From Marinarcus sediminis (GTDB lineage Bacteria > Campylobacterota > Campylobacteria > Campylobacterales > Arcobacteraceae), in NCBI RefSeq assembly GCF_048571275.1, contig NZ_CP182357.1, positions 1,860,001 to 1,924,000 on the forward strand: a DNA stretch of 64,000 nt, given 5' to 3'. Below, one piece after another: positions 1 to 10,012 of this stretch. Position 1 is the first letter of the stretch, and each line of letters opens with the position of its first letter. Both the position numbers and the translations under genes were made by a program. The notes beneath the pieces are model-generated. The model searched no databases, was not told the origin of the DNA, and saw only the letters and a list, made by a program, of their open reading frames with translations.

Positions 1-1975
1 GTATTCCTCCTGCTAAGTCATTGACTTTGATATAAATCTCTTTTTCATTATCTTCTACTATAATTTTAATGCAGTTTTGTTTCTCTTTTTTATCTTTAAT
101 GTCCAATATGGCATCTTTGGCATTATTAATTAAATTTAAAATCACTTGTTTGAAATCAGCTGAGGCTCCAACTATTTGTAACCCTTTTAGCTCTTTATTA
201 TCAAGTTCTTCATAATGAAAAAGGGTATTGTTTTGGCAATAATATAACTCAATAGAGATATCATGTGCTTTGAATTGTGCCCATGAGAGTTTGATAATCT
301 CTTTAATTGCTGTAAAAATGTCAAAAATTTCTTTATTGTCGCTCTTTTTGAAAAAGTTTCTAAACTCATCAATGGTTTGAGACATATGATTGAGTTGCTG
401 CATGATCTCTTCTTGAGAATTTTTTATATACTCTTCGTTAAGTTCATTGTATTTAAAAGCGTACGATAGATCTTGAATGGTTATTCCAATGGAGTTAAGT
501 GGTTGTCTCCATTGATGAGCAATTGCAGCAACCATTTCTCCCATGGAAGCGAGTTTTGATTGTTGCATGAGCATTAACTCTTGTTGTTTCTCTTTTTCTT
601 CCAGCTCTTTGAATTTGCTGACATCTCTTATTGTACCTATAAAAAAGAGATTGTCATTAAGATACATTTGAGTTACCGCTAAACTTATGGGAATTTGAGT
701 TCCATTTTTATGCAATCCAAAAAGGTCTCTTTGTTCATTGATGATTTTTGAACGGATCTCTTTGCTGTGATTTTTAATATAATTGTCATGTTTATGATGA
801 TGGGGTTCGGGAACTAAGATATTGACATTTTTACCGATAAGTTCTTCCTTGGTGTATCCAAAAATAGAGTGGGTTGCCTTATTGATTTGTTCAATAATGC
901 CATTATCATTAATAATAATAATGGCATCAAAAGTATTATTGAAAATGCTGTTTAATCGTTGTTCTTTCTCTTTTATCGTCTCTTTTGAACTTTGAATTTT
1001 ATTGATATAATTGAAGATAATTTTTATCAAAGGTAAAATGGGCAGAAAAAGTCCAAACACAATCATAACAGCTATGATTTTCAGATGTTCAAACAGATTT
1101 TGTTCAATTTCAGTTTTTGTTTTGTAGATAATTTTGTATTTTATATTGTCTATAAAAGTGAGATTTGTAATAATATATTCATTGGAAATAACAAATTGAG
1201 TCCCTTCAAAATTATTGTCAAAAACTTTATTTATCTCTTCATCTTGGTAGACTTTTAATGGCTTTTTGATATATTTTGACCAATTAAATTTTGGATTTGC
1301 ATGTAAGATGAAGTATCCGTTATGATCAATTAAATAGATATCGACAAACGATGAATGCAGAAAATCTTTTAACCAATTCCCCATATAGTAGTTGATGATA
1401 ATAATATATTTAGAACCCTTTTTAGTATACACAGGCATAGCCGCACGGATGGTCTCACGAAAGGGTTTTTCAACTACTCCAAACTCCTGATTTAAATCTA
1501 AGCCAGAAAATCCAAGCTCTTTTGTTTTAAGTTTATTAAATGCGCGAAAATAGCCTCTTTGTGCTTTGTTTTGCAGTTGTGTGTCTGAAATGGTTTCAAT
1601 GTGATTGTTCAAATCTTTATCGATTTTAATGAGCTCATCACCTAAGTGATTTAGAATTCGTATTTGCATCATGTTTTGATTGGCTTTAAGAATATTGTAA
1701 AAAAGTTTTTTGACATTTTGGTTGTTTTGTTCTGTAGGATTTTCAATATAATCGATGATGCTTTTATGTTCACTCATCATTAAAAATTGATTTTTTTTAT
1801 CCGTAGTAAAATCATGAATTTGTTTTTTAATAAATTCATGTTCGGTTTCAATTTGATTAATTTGTGAGTTAATCAGACTGTTTTTACTCAAATAAAAAAC
1901 ATTGCCAAACAGTATTAACGAGATGCATACTGCTATAAAAAGTACAATCCAATACTTCTCTTTTTGAAAACTCAT
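1..1975 (-). CDS. Sensor histidine kinase with PAS domain (3' end cut by window edge)
   Basis: Membrane histidine kinase that starts at the ATG at 1975 and runs off the left edge after about 658 residues. In order it shows a membrane helix near residues 9-30, an extracytoplasmic sensor of about 270 residues, a second membrane helix near 303-325, a PAS domain near 355-465, the phosphoacceptor helix with HQWRQPLN (His near 486), the N-box INNAKDAI and a G1-like NDLAGGI right at the edge. HQWRQPLN kinases are frequent in Campylobacterota. The start overlaps the stop of the upstream REC-PAS-GGDEF-EAL gene (ATGA), so the two are probably cotranscribed and translationally coupled. That regulator is the obvious phosphotransfer partner, which is an inference from position. 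The sensed signal is unknown. It was read by translating the minus strand directly. Confidence 0.9.
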   Translation of the reverse strand, partial: MSFQKEKYWIVLFIAVCISLILFGNVFYLSKNSLINSQINQIETEHEFIKKQIHDFTTDKKNQFLMMSEHKSIIDYIENPTEQNNQNVKKLFYNILKANQNMMQIRILNHLGDELIKIDKDLNNHIETISDTQLQNKAQRGYFRAFNKLKTKELGFSGLDLNQEFGVVEKPFRETIRAAMPVYTKKGSKYIIIINYYMGNWLKDFLHSSFVDIYLIDHNGYFILHANPKFNWSKYIKKPLKVYQDEEINKVFDNNFEGTQFVISNEYIITNLTFIDNIKYKIIYKTKTEIEQNLFEHLKIIAVMIVFGLFLPILPLIKIIFNYINKIQSSKETIKEKEQRLNSIFNNTFDAIIIINDNGIIEQINKATHSIFGYTKEELIGKNVNILVPEPHHHKHDNYIKNHSKEIRSKIINEQRDLFGLHKNGTQIPISLAVTQMYLNDNLFFIGTIRDVSKFKELEEKEKQQELMLMQQSKLASMGEMVAAIAHQWRQPLNSIGITIQDLSYAFKYNELNEEYIKNSQEEIMQQLNHMSQTIDEFRNFFKKSDNKEIFDIFTAIKEIIKLSWAQFKAHDISIELYYCQNNTLFHYEELDNKELKGLQIVGASADFKQVILNLINNAKDAILDIKDKKEKQNCIKIIVEDNEKEIYIKVNDLAGGI

Positions 1976-3978
1976 GACAGATTGTCTAACTCTATTTTTG
2001 AAAGAGGTTTACTGATATAGTATCCTTGCGCATAATCTACCCCTAACTCTTTGACAATGTCGTATAACTCTTTTGAACTGACAAATTCAGCTACGGTTTT
2101 AATTCCCAATTCTTGAGTAAAGCTTAGAATTGAACGCACAATAGAACGTGCACTGGCATTGACATGGAGATCTTTAATAAGGGAACCATCAATTTTAAGT
2201 ATATCAATATCCAAACTGACCAAGTGTGAAAAGTTTGAGTATCCTGTTCCAAAATCATCGATGGCAATCTCTATACCAAAAGATTTTAACTCTTCAATGA
2301 CTTCAATAACTTGAGCATAGTTATCAATCCCTTCTGATTCAAGGATTTCTATCACCATCCGATTTTCCAAAGCATGTTTTTTGACCTCTTTAATCAAATA
2401 TTGGATGGTTGAACTCTCTATAATATCTTCAATGGAGAGATTGATACTGAATTTCTCAGTTCGTGAAGCAAAGGTTTCACACGCTTTGCTGATGACAAAT
2501 TTTGTAATTTCATTGTAGAGTCTTGAGCGTTTTGCTACATGTAGAAAAAAGTTGGGAGATATGACGTCTCCATTCTCTTCAAGAAATCTGACTAAGCACT
2601 CTATCTTTTCGATTTTATTTGATTTTGTTGAGAGTATAGGTTGATAATAGATATCTATTCTGTTTTCAACTAACGCTTGTTTGATTTTTTTTGTCCATTC
2701 AAAATTGTATTCATACGCTTTTTGTTGATTTCTTTCATGGGTATAAATGGAGTACAATTTGTGAGATTTTCTGGCATCACTTAACGCCGATTCTGCCATT
2801 CCAATGAGCATATTGTTTTGCGTGTCAGAAGAAGCGACAACCACTCCATATGAGATATCAATATCAAAAGAGATATTGTTATTTTCAAAAGGATGGGTTT
2901 TAATTTCATCTTCAATTTGTTCAATCAGTTTTATAAGTAAATTGGAATCTTCTTCTTGTGACAATAAGATAAACTCATCGGCTGAAATACGATAGTATTT
3001 GAAGTGCAGTTTATCGCAAATAGTGCCTAACTTTTGTGCAATGTAGATGAGAACTTTATCCCCAAAATCTAAACCAAAAAGGTTATTGGTTTCATGAAAT
3101 TTTTCTATATCCAAAAGAATGATGGAAGGATTTTTTATTGTAGTAATATCATGGGTCAATTTAATTCTATTGGGAATACCTGTTAATCTGTCTGTAACAA
3201 TCTCTTTTTGTAAATCTCTTTTATTGTTGATTAACTCTGTTACATTGTTTTTTATTGAGATAAATTCTACAATATTATTGTTTTCATCCAAAATAGGGGC
3301 AATGGTTGTCTCAATAAAAAATGGTTCTCCATTTTTAGCTTTGCTTTTAATGGTACCATGCCATGTTTTTTTGTCTAAAACGGTTTGCCACAATCTTTTG
3401 AAAAATGCAGCTGCCATATCTTCATGGCGTACAATATTATGTGGGCTTCCAATGAGTTCTTCTATGGAATAACCACTTAATTTGCTGAACTTTTCATTGG
3501 CATACGTAATGATACCTTTTATATCGGTTTTGGTTACATGATTGCTCTCATCCACAATTTGTTTGTACTCATTTAAAAGTTTATTTTTTGCGTGATATGC
3601 TTGCTCGATGGTTAAATGTCTTTCTATATCAATAAGTAATGAGAGTAACTCTCCAATATCAATGGGTTTGACTAAAAAATTTTCTACTTTGAGTTTAATG
3701 GCTTTTTGGAAATAGCTTGGTTCACTGAAAGCTGATGCTATGATGACTTTTGTATTTTGCCCTTTTTGGCGAAGAATTTCAACCATCTCTAAGCCTGTCA
3801 TTTCGGGCATTTTAATATCGGTTAAAATAATATCTGGTTGTAACTTGTCGATATGAAGAAGCGCTTCGACTGCACTGTTAAACAGATGAACACGACTCAC
3901 TTCTCTTTTTAAAATTCGTTCAATTTTTTGACTGAGTAAAATATCATCTTCTATAATAATCAAAGTTAGGTTAATCAT
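1972..3978 (-). CDS. Response regulator with PAS, degenerate GGDEF and EAL domains
   Basis: A 668-residue cytoplasmic c-di-GMP protein. The REC domain (about 5-120) has the acidic pair IIEDD, the phosphoacceptor Asp in ILTDIKMPEM and the Lys in FLVKPI. A PAS domain follows (about 140-255). The GGDEF-like domain (about 260-420) carries SADEF where an active cyclase has GG(D/E)EF, so cyclase activity is probably lost. The EAL domain (about 430-668) has ECLVR in place of EALVR but keeps the metal-binding Glu, NLS, IDDFGTGYS, LKIDG and the late Glu in TVAEF, so it is probably an active phosphodiesterase. Family knowledge suggests phosphorylation-controlled c-di-GMP hydrolysis. Its 3' end overlaps the histidine kinase gene by 4 bases. 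Confidence 0.92.
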   Translation of the reverse strand: MINLTLIIIEDDILLSQKIERILKREVSRVHLFNSAVEALLHIDKLQPDIILTDIKMPEMTGLEMVEILRQKGQNTKVIIASAFSEPSYFQKAIKLKVENFLVKPIDIGELLSLLIDIERHLTIEQAYHAKNKLLNEYKQIVDESNHVTKTDIKGIITYANEKFSKLSGYSIEELIGSPHNIVRHEDMAAAFFKRLWQTVLDKKTWHGTIKSKAKNGEPFFIETTIAPILDENNNIVEFISIKNNVTELINNKRDLQKEIVTDRLTGIPNRIKLTHDITTIKNPSIILLDIEKFHETNNLFGLDFGDKVLIYIAQKLGTICDKLHFKYYRISADEFILLSQEEDSNLLIKLIEQIEDEIKTHPFENNNISFDIDISYGVVVASSDTQNNMLIGMAESALSDARKSHKLYSIYTHERNQQKAYEYNFEWTKKIKQALVENRIDIYYQPILSTKSNKIEKIECLVRFLEENGDVISPNFFLHVAKRSRLYNEITKFVISKACETFASRTEKFSINLSIEDIIESSTIQYLIKEVKKHALENRMVIEILESEGIDNYAQVIEVIEELKSFGIEIAIDDFGTGYSNFSHLVSLDIDILKIDGSLIKDLHVNASARSIVRSILSFTQELGIKTVAEFVSSKELYDIVKELGVDYAQGYYISKPLSKIELDNLS

Positions 3979-4129
3979 ATAATCCTCTTTATAATGTACA
4001 AGTCATGCAATGATAATAATTCTAACGAAATCTTGCCGTAATCTAACTGATACTTAAATATTTTGTATTATTTCATTATTTTTATTTCCAATATGGGTTC
4101 TTTTGTTAAACTAAAACAAAAAGAGTTAT

Positions 4130-5410
4130 ATGGATTTTAAACAAAACATGAGTTATCATGAACAAACAAAACATTCATACTATTCCGTACGAAGCAATCC
4201 CAATCGTCTCGATTGGGATCATCAACCCACCGTATTTAAATCATATCCAAAACAATACAAACGACTTGCTTTGAATTTGGATAACCCCACCCACTCTTTT
4301 ATCTACTATATTGCAAGCATCAATGCAACAAAAAGTTATCCAGGAGTGGAGTATTATTTAAGAATCAATCCCAGTGCAGGGGCACTTTATCCCAATGAAA
4401 TATATTTTCAAAGCAGAAATAACAAAGATATTCCTGATGGGATTTATCATCTGGATATTCGCACGACATCTTTGAGTCTTTTAAAAGAGTTAAACGAGGA
4501 TGGCATTGAACCGTACTTGAATATGAAAGAACAAATCAATGGGTTTATCTTTTTTGTCTCTGCTGTGTATTATCGCTCCTCTTGGAAATATAAAAACAGA
4601 GCGTTTCGGTACTGTTTACTGGATGCAGGGCATCTGTTGGGATGCATAGAAATGAGTGCCTATATTCATCATTTGGAGTATAACCTTGTGTATGATTGTA
4701 ATCACGTGGCATTAAACACTCTTTTTGGTTTTGATTCAAGTGAGTTTTTTCTCTCCTCTGTGGTGGTGGGTTCAGCTTCAAAGATAAAAGTAACGCCCAT
4801 AAAATTGGATTTGCCCTTGGTGGATGGCAGTTACTATTTTGAAGAAAATCTTGTGATTGAAAATGCTTACAAAAAGAGTGTAAAAATAAAAAATCCACAA
4901 CGACAAATTCAAAAACCTGCATTTAATTTCCAAAAAGAGGTTTTAAAACAGGGTGTATTGCAAAGAAGAAGTATACGAGACTTTACACGACAAGCCATTA
5001 AAAAAGAGGAGTTTTTGAAAATATTAGAGCTTTTAACTGAGCCCATATGCAGTGATTGTGATGAAACGATTGATATTTATTGTGTCATTAATCGTGTAAA
5101 AGATATGCCCATGGGATTATACAAAGATCACACCTATGTAAAAGAGGGTGATTTCAGTTCTAAAGCGGGCTATTTGTGTTTAGAACAAGAGTTGGGAAAA
5201 TCAAGTGCCGTAACCTTTTTTCTTGTTTCAACAAGTCAAAACTATCAAGCGATGTATCAAAAAGCGGGTATTATTGGTCATCGATTGTATATTGCAAGTA
5301 ACTATTTACAGATTGGTTGCAGTGGGATAGGGGCGTATTACGATGATGAAGTGTGCGAATTTATTGGAGCGCCAACACAAGTGCTTTATGCCCTTGCTAT
5401 TGGCAATTAA
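4130..5410 (+). CDS. SagB/ThcOx-type nitroreductase family protein, two-domain
   Basis: A 426-residue protein built of two nitroreductase-fold halves. The N-terminal half contains the family-typical PSAGALYPNEIYF segment (about residues 81-93). The C-terminal half opens with RRSIRDFTRQAI, the FMN-phosphate-binding start of the fold, and ends with a GCSGIGAYYDDEV segment. SagB-type flavoenzymes oxidise azolines in peptide natural products, but stand-alone members without a cyclodehydratase are common and of unknown role. No SagC/SagD or precursor peptide is visible nearby, so a peptide-modifying role is not supported here. The start at 4130 follows an AAAAGAG ribosome site. It stands alone between genes on the opposite strand. 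Confidence 0.82.
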   Translation: MDFKQNMSYHEQTKHSYYSVRSNPNRLDWDHQPTVFKSYPKQYKRLALNLDNPTHSFIYYIASINATKSYPGVEYYLRINPSAGALYPNEIYFQSRNNKDIPDGIYHLDIRTTSLSLLKELNEDGIEPYLNMKEQINGFIFFVSAVYYRSSWKYKNRAFRYCLLDAGHLLGCIEMSAYIHHLEYNLVYDCNHVALNTLFGFDSSEFFLSSVVVGSASKIKVTPIKLDLPLVDGSYYFEENLVIENAYKKSVKIKNPQRQIQKPAFNFQKEVLKQGVLQRRSIRDFTRQAIKKEEFLKILELLTEPICSDCDETIDIYCVINRVKDMPMGLYKDHTYVKEGDFSSKAGYLCLEQELGKSSAVTFFLVSTSQNYQAMYQKAGIIGHRLYIASNYLQIGCSGIGAYYDDEVCEFIGAPTQVLYALAIGN

Positions 5411-5419
5411 AGAGAAGTC

Positions 5420-6679
5420 TTAAATGGTGTTCCCATCGTCTATAACAATTTTATCTCTTCCACTCTTTTTGGCCTCATAAAGTAATTCATCTGCTTTATG
5501 AACCGCATCTTCATAGATTTTATATTTATTACGTAAGGCAACTCCCGCACTAAAAGAGATATGTATTTTTTTATTTTCATGAACAAATTTATTTTGTTCA
5601 ACGATTGATTTAATTCTTTTTAAATATCCCAACAGTTCTCTTTTGAGTTTAAACTGTACTACTGCAACAAACTCTTCTCCGCCATATCGACATAAAACAT
5701 CGGTTTCTCGTGTTTGTGACTGGAGTATTTTTGCAAAGGTTTTTAAGATAGAATCACCTGCATCATGTCCATAGGTATCATTGACTTTTTTAAAGTGATC
5801 AATATCAAAAAATACCACAGCAAACTCTTTGTTGTTTCGTGTGAAATCACTTTCTACTCTTTTGATCTCTTTTTCATACGAACGTCGTGTCAATAAACCC
5901 GTTAAGTGATCGGTGGCACTCTCTTTTTGAGCCACTTCAAGTTGTGATTCAAGTACTTTGATTTTATCTTGTAAATTATCAACGTGTGATTTTCCACTTT
6001 CAAGGTTTTTATTGACTTGTGTCATCTCACTTTCAATGGTTTCAACTGCATTGACCAATCGATTTTGAAGTTCGGAAAGGTCACTGGGATTGTTTCTTGT
6101 CAAATCTATGGCTTTGATTTGTTCTTTGATACCAGAGACATTTTCTGTTCCATTGGCATGTGTTGAAATGGCATCTTTGAGGTATTTCCCCATAAGTGTT
6201 ACGAGTTTTGCAATGTCCTCTGTTTTTTGTTTAACAACGGCTTTATCGGCTTCAAATCGTTTAGAAATAAAAGCTTGCATCTCTTTTTGAATATCTTCTT
6301 CAAAAATTAAAGCAGGGGCATCTCCAATTTTTACATTGAATTTGGCTAAGTTCTCATCCAATTGAAGACTGATAGAAGGTGCTAATGAGTTCGATAACAT
6401 CACACCTAATGTACTGATATTCTTTTTTGCAATTCTCTCTAATAAAATTGGAATAATCTCTTCGGGTGTTTGAATGTCTCTTTTTTTGACCTCTTTTTGT
6501 TCTTCATCGTTGAGTTGAGCAATGAACTCTTGAAATCTTTTGCAATCTGTTACACTGACTTGAAACTCTTTTGCAACTTGACAAAACTCTCTGTTATACT
6601 CTGATGGAGTTGCCAATATACTTTTATCTTTTAAATTTAAAAAAGTTTGTTTGATCACTTTGCCAATTTCGTTACTCAT
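5420..6679 (-). CDS. Diguanylate cyclase with helical N-terminal region
   Basis: A 419-residue soluble protein. Residues 1-130 are an unrecognised helical region, about 130-250 are predicted coiled coil (long runs with Glu/Lys heptads), and about 255-415 form a GGDEF domain with DHLTGLLTRRSYE, FFDIDHFKKVNDTYGH and the active-site RYGGEEF. All residues needed for GTP and metal binding look present, so synthesis of c-di-GMP from two GTP is likely. No membrane helix or signal peptide is visible, so it acts in the cytoplasm. The gene lies 3 bases downstream of the yqeY-like gene on the same strand and is probably cotranscribed. The input signal, presumably sensed by the N-terminal region or the coiled coil, is unknown. 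Confidence 0.9.
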   Translation of the reverse strand: MSNEIGKVIKQTFLNLKDKSILATPSEYNREFCQVAKEFQVSVTDCKRFQEFIAQLNDEEQKEVKKRDIQTPEEIIPILLERIAKKNISTLGVMLSNSLAPSISLQLDENLAKFNVKIGDAPALIFEEDIQKEMQAFISKRFEADKAVVKQKTEDIAKLVTLMGKYLKDAISTHANGTENVSGIKEQIKAIDLTRNNPSDLSELQNRLVNAVETIESEMTQVNKNLESGKSHVDNLQDKIKVLESQLEVAQKESATDHLTGLLTRRSYEKEIKRVESDFTRNNKEFAVVFFDIDHFKKVNDTYGHDAGDSILKTFAKILQSQTRETDVLCRYGGEEFVAVVQFKLKRELLGYLKRIKSIVEQNKFVHENKKIHISFSAGVALRNKYKIYEDAVHKADELLYEAKKSGRDKIVIDDGNTI

Positions 6680-6682
6680 AGT

Positions 6683-7126
6683 TTATCCTAGTAGTTTTTT
6701 AACCATTTCATTGATTCGTTTTCCATCTGCAACACCTGCAAATTTTTTGGTTGCAACCCCCATAACTTTACCCATATCTTTCATAGATAAAGCACCCACT
6801 TGGGCAATAATGGCTTTCATTCCTGACTCAAGCTCTTCATTAGAGAGTTGTTGAGGAAGGTACGATTTAAAAACTTCAACTTGTTCCATCTCTTTTTGGA
6901 ATAAATCTTCTCTTGAAGCCTCTTTGTATTGTAAAGCAGCTTCTTCTCTTTGTTTGATTCCCCTTTGAATAAGTTTGATGACATCTTCATCATTGAGTTC
7001 TTTTCTTTCATCCACTTCAACTTGTTTAATCATGGTATTAATGGCTCGAATGCTGTCTCTTCGTACAATCTCTTTGGCTTTCATTGCCTCTTTTAAATCA
7101 CTTTTTAACTGTTCTATTAAACTCAT
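6683..7126 (-). CDS. yqeY: GatB/YqeY domain protein
   Basis: A 147-residue protein, the usual length for YqeY. The family is related to the C-terminal tRNA-binding tail domain of GatB. It begins MSLIEQLKSDLKEAMKAK, has the typical RRDSIRAINTMIKQVEVDER segment, and ends in the conserved DMGKVMGVATKKFAGVADGK region. The family is linked to tRNA-dependent amidotransferase function, but the biochemical role of stand-alone YqeY is not settled. Here it is followed 3 bases later by the diguanylate cyclase gene, an arrangement that suggests one transcript but gives no clear functional link. Confidence 0.93.
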   Translation of the reverse strand: MSLIEQLKSDLKEAMKAKEIVRRDSIRAINTMIKQVEVDERKELNDEDVIKLIQRGIKQREEAALQYKEASREDLFQKEMEQVEVFKSYLPQQLSNEELESGMKAIIAQVGALSMKDMGKVMGVATKKFAGVADGKRINEMVKKLLG

Positions 7127-7171
7127 AGCTTGTCCTAACTTGTTTTATATGGCAATAATTATATCCAATTA

Positions 7172-9121
7172 TTAATTAAAGCTTTCATGCAACTCTTCAA
7201 GTTCTAAAAACCTTTCAACGCTTTGTTCATAAAGTGTTTTTGTTTGATCTAATTCTTGAGAAACAGCAACTATTCCTCTTTGTTCATAACATTCAGGATT
7301 TGACAAACACGCATTGATTTCATCTATTTTTGCTTCTAATGCTTCAATTTCAAGAGGCAAAGTTTCATACTCTTTTTGCTCTTTGTAACTGAATTTATTT
7401 TGCTTTTTTTTCGTGGCAATAGGGGCAGATTTTTGCAGAGACTCTTTGCTTAACTCTTTTTCAAAGTTTTCCAAATCTTCAATCTCTTTTTCGATTTCTA
7501 AATACTCACTGTAGGGTTGAAAACTCTCCACAATTTGGCCATTTTTCCCTTTAAACACAAAAAGCTTATTGGCAATTTTATCAACAAAGTATCGGTCATG
7601 GCTGACAAAAATAAGTGCCCCTTGAAAGTTTTGAAGATACTCTTCTAAAATATTAATGGTTGGAATATCCAAATCATTCGTAGGTTCATCAAGCACCAAA
7701 CAATCCACTTTTTTCGTAAACAGCAGTGCCAGTGCTACTCTGTTTTTTTCGCCTCCACTTAACGTACCCACTTTTTTGTCCAAATACTCTTTGGGAAATA
7801 AAAAGTTTTTTAAGTAACCAAATACATGCATATCGCGCCCATCGTTTAATGTGACACGATCGCCTCCGTTGGGACAAAAAACCTCTAAAATGTTTTGTTC
7901 ATCGTTGAGCATCTCTCGTTGTTGGTCAAAATAACCCACTTCAAAATCGCCTTTTTTAAACTTCCCTTTGTCGATTTGCAGTTTGCCTAAAAATATTTTC
8001 AGAAGGGTAGATTTTCCTGTTCCATTGGGTCCAACGATGGCAATGGTATCTTTTTGTAAAATCCTTGTTGTAAAATCTTTAATCAACAGTTTATCGCCCA
8101 AAGACTTCTCAACGTCATCCAGTTCAAAGAGCATCTTTTTTTTATTTTGCACCTCATTGGAGTTAAATGCTTTTTGTTCTCTTTGAAGTTCCAACGACAT
8201 TTTTTTGATTTGGGCAGGGTTACTTTTGGCTTGTTTTTTTAAATCAAAGTATTCTGATTTTCTTCGTTCATTTCTTTTTCTTCTGGCAGTAACTCCTCGT
8301 TGCATCCAATGCGCTTCACGTTTAACGAGTCTGAGTAAGTTGTCGTGGTCTTTTTGCATGTTTTCAAGTATTTGTTGCTTTTGCTCCAAATAAGCGCTGT
8401 ATCCACCGTTGAATTTTCGTAATACTCCGCCATCAATTTCAATGACACTTGTGGCAATATTGTCAATAAAATATCGGTCATGTGAGATAAAAATAAGGGT
8501 AAAGTTGTTTTTGAGTAAGAGTTGTTCTAAAAACTCAACCATATAGACATCTAAGTGGTTTGTTGGCTCATCTAAAAGCAGAACATCGGGTTTTTTAAGC
8601 AACAATCCTGCCAAAGAGACTCGTCTTTGTTCCCCTCCGCTTAAAAGATTGACATCTTTGTGTTCATACTCTTTGAGCTGGAACTCCTTTAAGACTCGCT
8701 CTATCATATTGTCTAAATCCCAAGCATCATGAAAGTCAATATAGGTTGCCAATTGGGCTTGTCGGTTGATCAGTTCAGCGTTGTCATATTGGGTGGTTAA
8801 ATCATGGGTGATTTTTTCGTACTCATCTTTTGCCGCTTTAATTTCACAAAGTTGCCCTTCAATGGCATCTCTAACGCAGAGATTCTTTGCAAATTTGGGT
8901 TGTTGGTCAAGCATCTCAATTTTGATGGATTTATCAATGGATAAAATTCCACTGTCCGCTTCTGTTTGGTTCATGATGATTTTCATCAAAGTTGATTTTC
9001 CTTGGCCATTTTGACCAATAACAGCTACCCTTTGTCCCTCAAGCAGAGTAAAGTTTGCCTCTTTTAAAATCACTTTAGTGTCGTACTGTTTATTGATGTT
9101 TTGTAAGTCTATGAGTGCCAT
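7172..9121 (-). CDS. ABC-F family ATP-binding protein (Uup-like)
   Basis: A 649-residue soluble twin-ATPase. The first cassette has Walker A GQNGQGKST, signature LSGGEQRRV and Walker B DVLLLDEPTNHLD. The second has GPNGTGKST, LSGGEKNRV and DCLVLDEPTNDLD. No membrane domains are present. The inter-cassette linker (about residues 245-325) is charged and helical, as expected for the ABC-F P-site tRNA interaction motif, and the last 75 residues form a coiled-coil tail like that of Uup. ABC-F proteins act on ribosomes to relieve stalls or confer antibiotic tolerance. The length and C-terminal coiled coil favour Uup over EttA, but I cannot assign the subgroup with certainty. Confidence 0.93.
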   Translation of the reverse strand: MALIDLQNINKQYDTKVILKEANFTLLEGQRVAVIGQNGQGKSTLMKIIMNQTEADSGILSIDKSIKIEMLDQQPKFAKNLCVRDAIEGQLCEIKAAKDEYEKITHDLTTQYDNAELINRQAQLATYIDFHDAWDLDNMIERVLKEFQLKEYEHKDVNLLSGGEQRRVSLAGLLLKKPDVLLLDEPTNHLDVYMVEFLEQLLLKNNFTLIFISHDRYFIDNIATSVIEIDGGVLRKFNGGYSAYLEQKQQILENMQKDHDNLLRLVKREAHWMQRGVTARRKRNERRKSEYFDLKKQAKSNPAQIKKMSLELQREQKAFNSNEVQNKKKMLFELDDVEKSLGDKLLIKDFTTRILQKDTIAIVGPNGTGKSTLLKIFLGKLQIDKGKFKKGDFEVGYFDQQREMLNDEQNILEVFCPNGGDRVTLNDGRDMHVFGYLKNFLFPKEYLDKKVGTLSGGEKNRVALALLFTKKVDCLVLDEPTNDLDIPTINILEEYLQNFQGALIFVSHDRYFVDKIANKLFVFKGKNGQIVESFQPYSEYLEIEKEIEDLENFEKELSKESLQKSAPIATKKKQNKFSYKEQKEYETLPLEIEALEAKIDEINACLSNPECYEQRGIVAVSQELDQTKTLYEQSVERFLELEELHESFN

Positions 9122-9370
9122 ATTATTTAACTTTTTCCTTGCATATAAAAAATAGTGTTCGATTTTAAAAAGCTTAGTGTATCTAAAAATCGCTTTTAGA
9201 ATATTTGAGTCAAAATATTAGAAGAGTGAACTATAAAACTACACAAATTTTAATTTTAGTTTAAATTTTTAAAAAATTATTAAAAAAATGATTTAAAAGA
9301 GACTCTTTTCATTTATATGACATGTATTAAATTATATAATTAAGAAAAGAGTTAATTTAAGGATAGTATC

Positions 9371-9997
9371 ATGATAAATAATAATTGTAGCAATATTATT
9401 GATATGAATATAAACACAACAGATGTCACAAATATATTACAAAATATGCCACTACAACCAGATGAAACAACAGAGAGTTTCTCCGTGAATACAGATGAGT
9501 ATTTACAAATGAGTTATATTCAATTAGATAATTTAACGTTTGAAGAGTATAAAAATTATGCCACTTTAATCAAACAAAATGTGCAAGAGAAAATGCAAAG
9601 TCAGACAAAACACAGTGATGACAATTTAAAATTCTCAGTTCTTGAAAAACTTCATGCTGCAACGTATACCAATAACGACACGGTGAATAAAACCATTTTT
9701 GTTGCGTTGTCTGAAAGTAATGAACACCCTTTAATTTTTATGACTACATTAAACAATGGGGTACAAAACTACATTAATGGCAATGATATCTCTACAAACC
9801 ATGGTCTCTTAATGCCCTCAACGAATGACCCTGTGGTAAAAGAAAAACGAAGTAGCATCAATTATCGTGATTTTTTCTCTAAAGCCATCGAAAATTACAA
9901 AAATTTATTGGGGAATTTCAGTGAAGACATTCAAATGTACGCATCCCTTTTGAGTAATCTCAACGCAGAACATGAGAGTTCAACATACGCACAGTAA
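9371..9997 (+). CDS. Hypothetical protein, 208 residues
   Basis: I do not recognise this protein. It is soluble by appearance (no signal peptide, no membrane helix), acidic, and rich in Asn, Thr and Gln. The first 50 residues look disordered. Residues 50-110 read as helical, and a segment with FVALSESNEHPLIFMTTL near 115-135 may be a beta core. A good ribosome site (AAGGATAG) precedes the ATG at 9371, and an AT-rich stretch with TATAAT-like boxes near 9334-9340 could be its promoter. It is flanked by convergent or divergent housekeeping genes, so context gives no function. Expression looks likely from the ribosome site and the upstream 250-base promoter-sized gap. Confidence 0.7.
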   Translation: MINNNCSNIIDMNINTTDVTNILQNMPLQPDETTESFSVNTDEYLQMSYIQLDNLTFEEYKNYATLIKQNVQEKMQSQTKHSDDNLKFSVLEKLHAATYTNNDTVNKTIFVALSESNEHPLIFMTTLNNGVQNYINGNDISTNHGLLMPSTNDPVVKEKRSSINYRDFFSKAIENYKNLLGNFSEDIQMYASLLSNLNAEHESSTYAQ

Positions 9998-10012
9998 TTT
10001 TTGCTTTAAGAA

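Noticed and set aside
4130..5410. SagB-type protein as part of an azoline peptide (bacteriocin) cluster
   Set aside because: No cyclodehydratase, docking protein, precursor peptide or exporter gene lies next to it.
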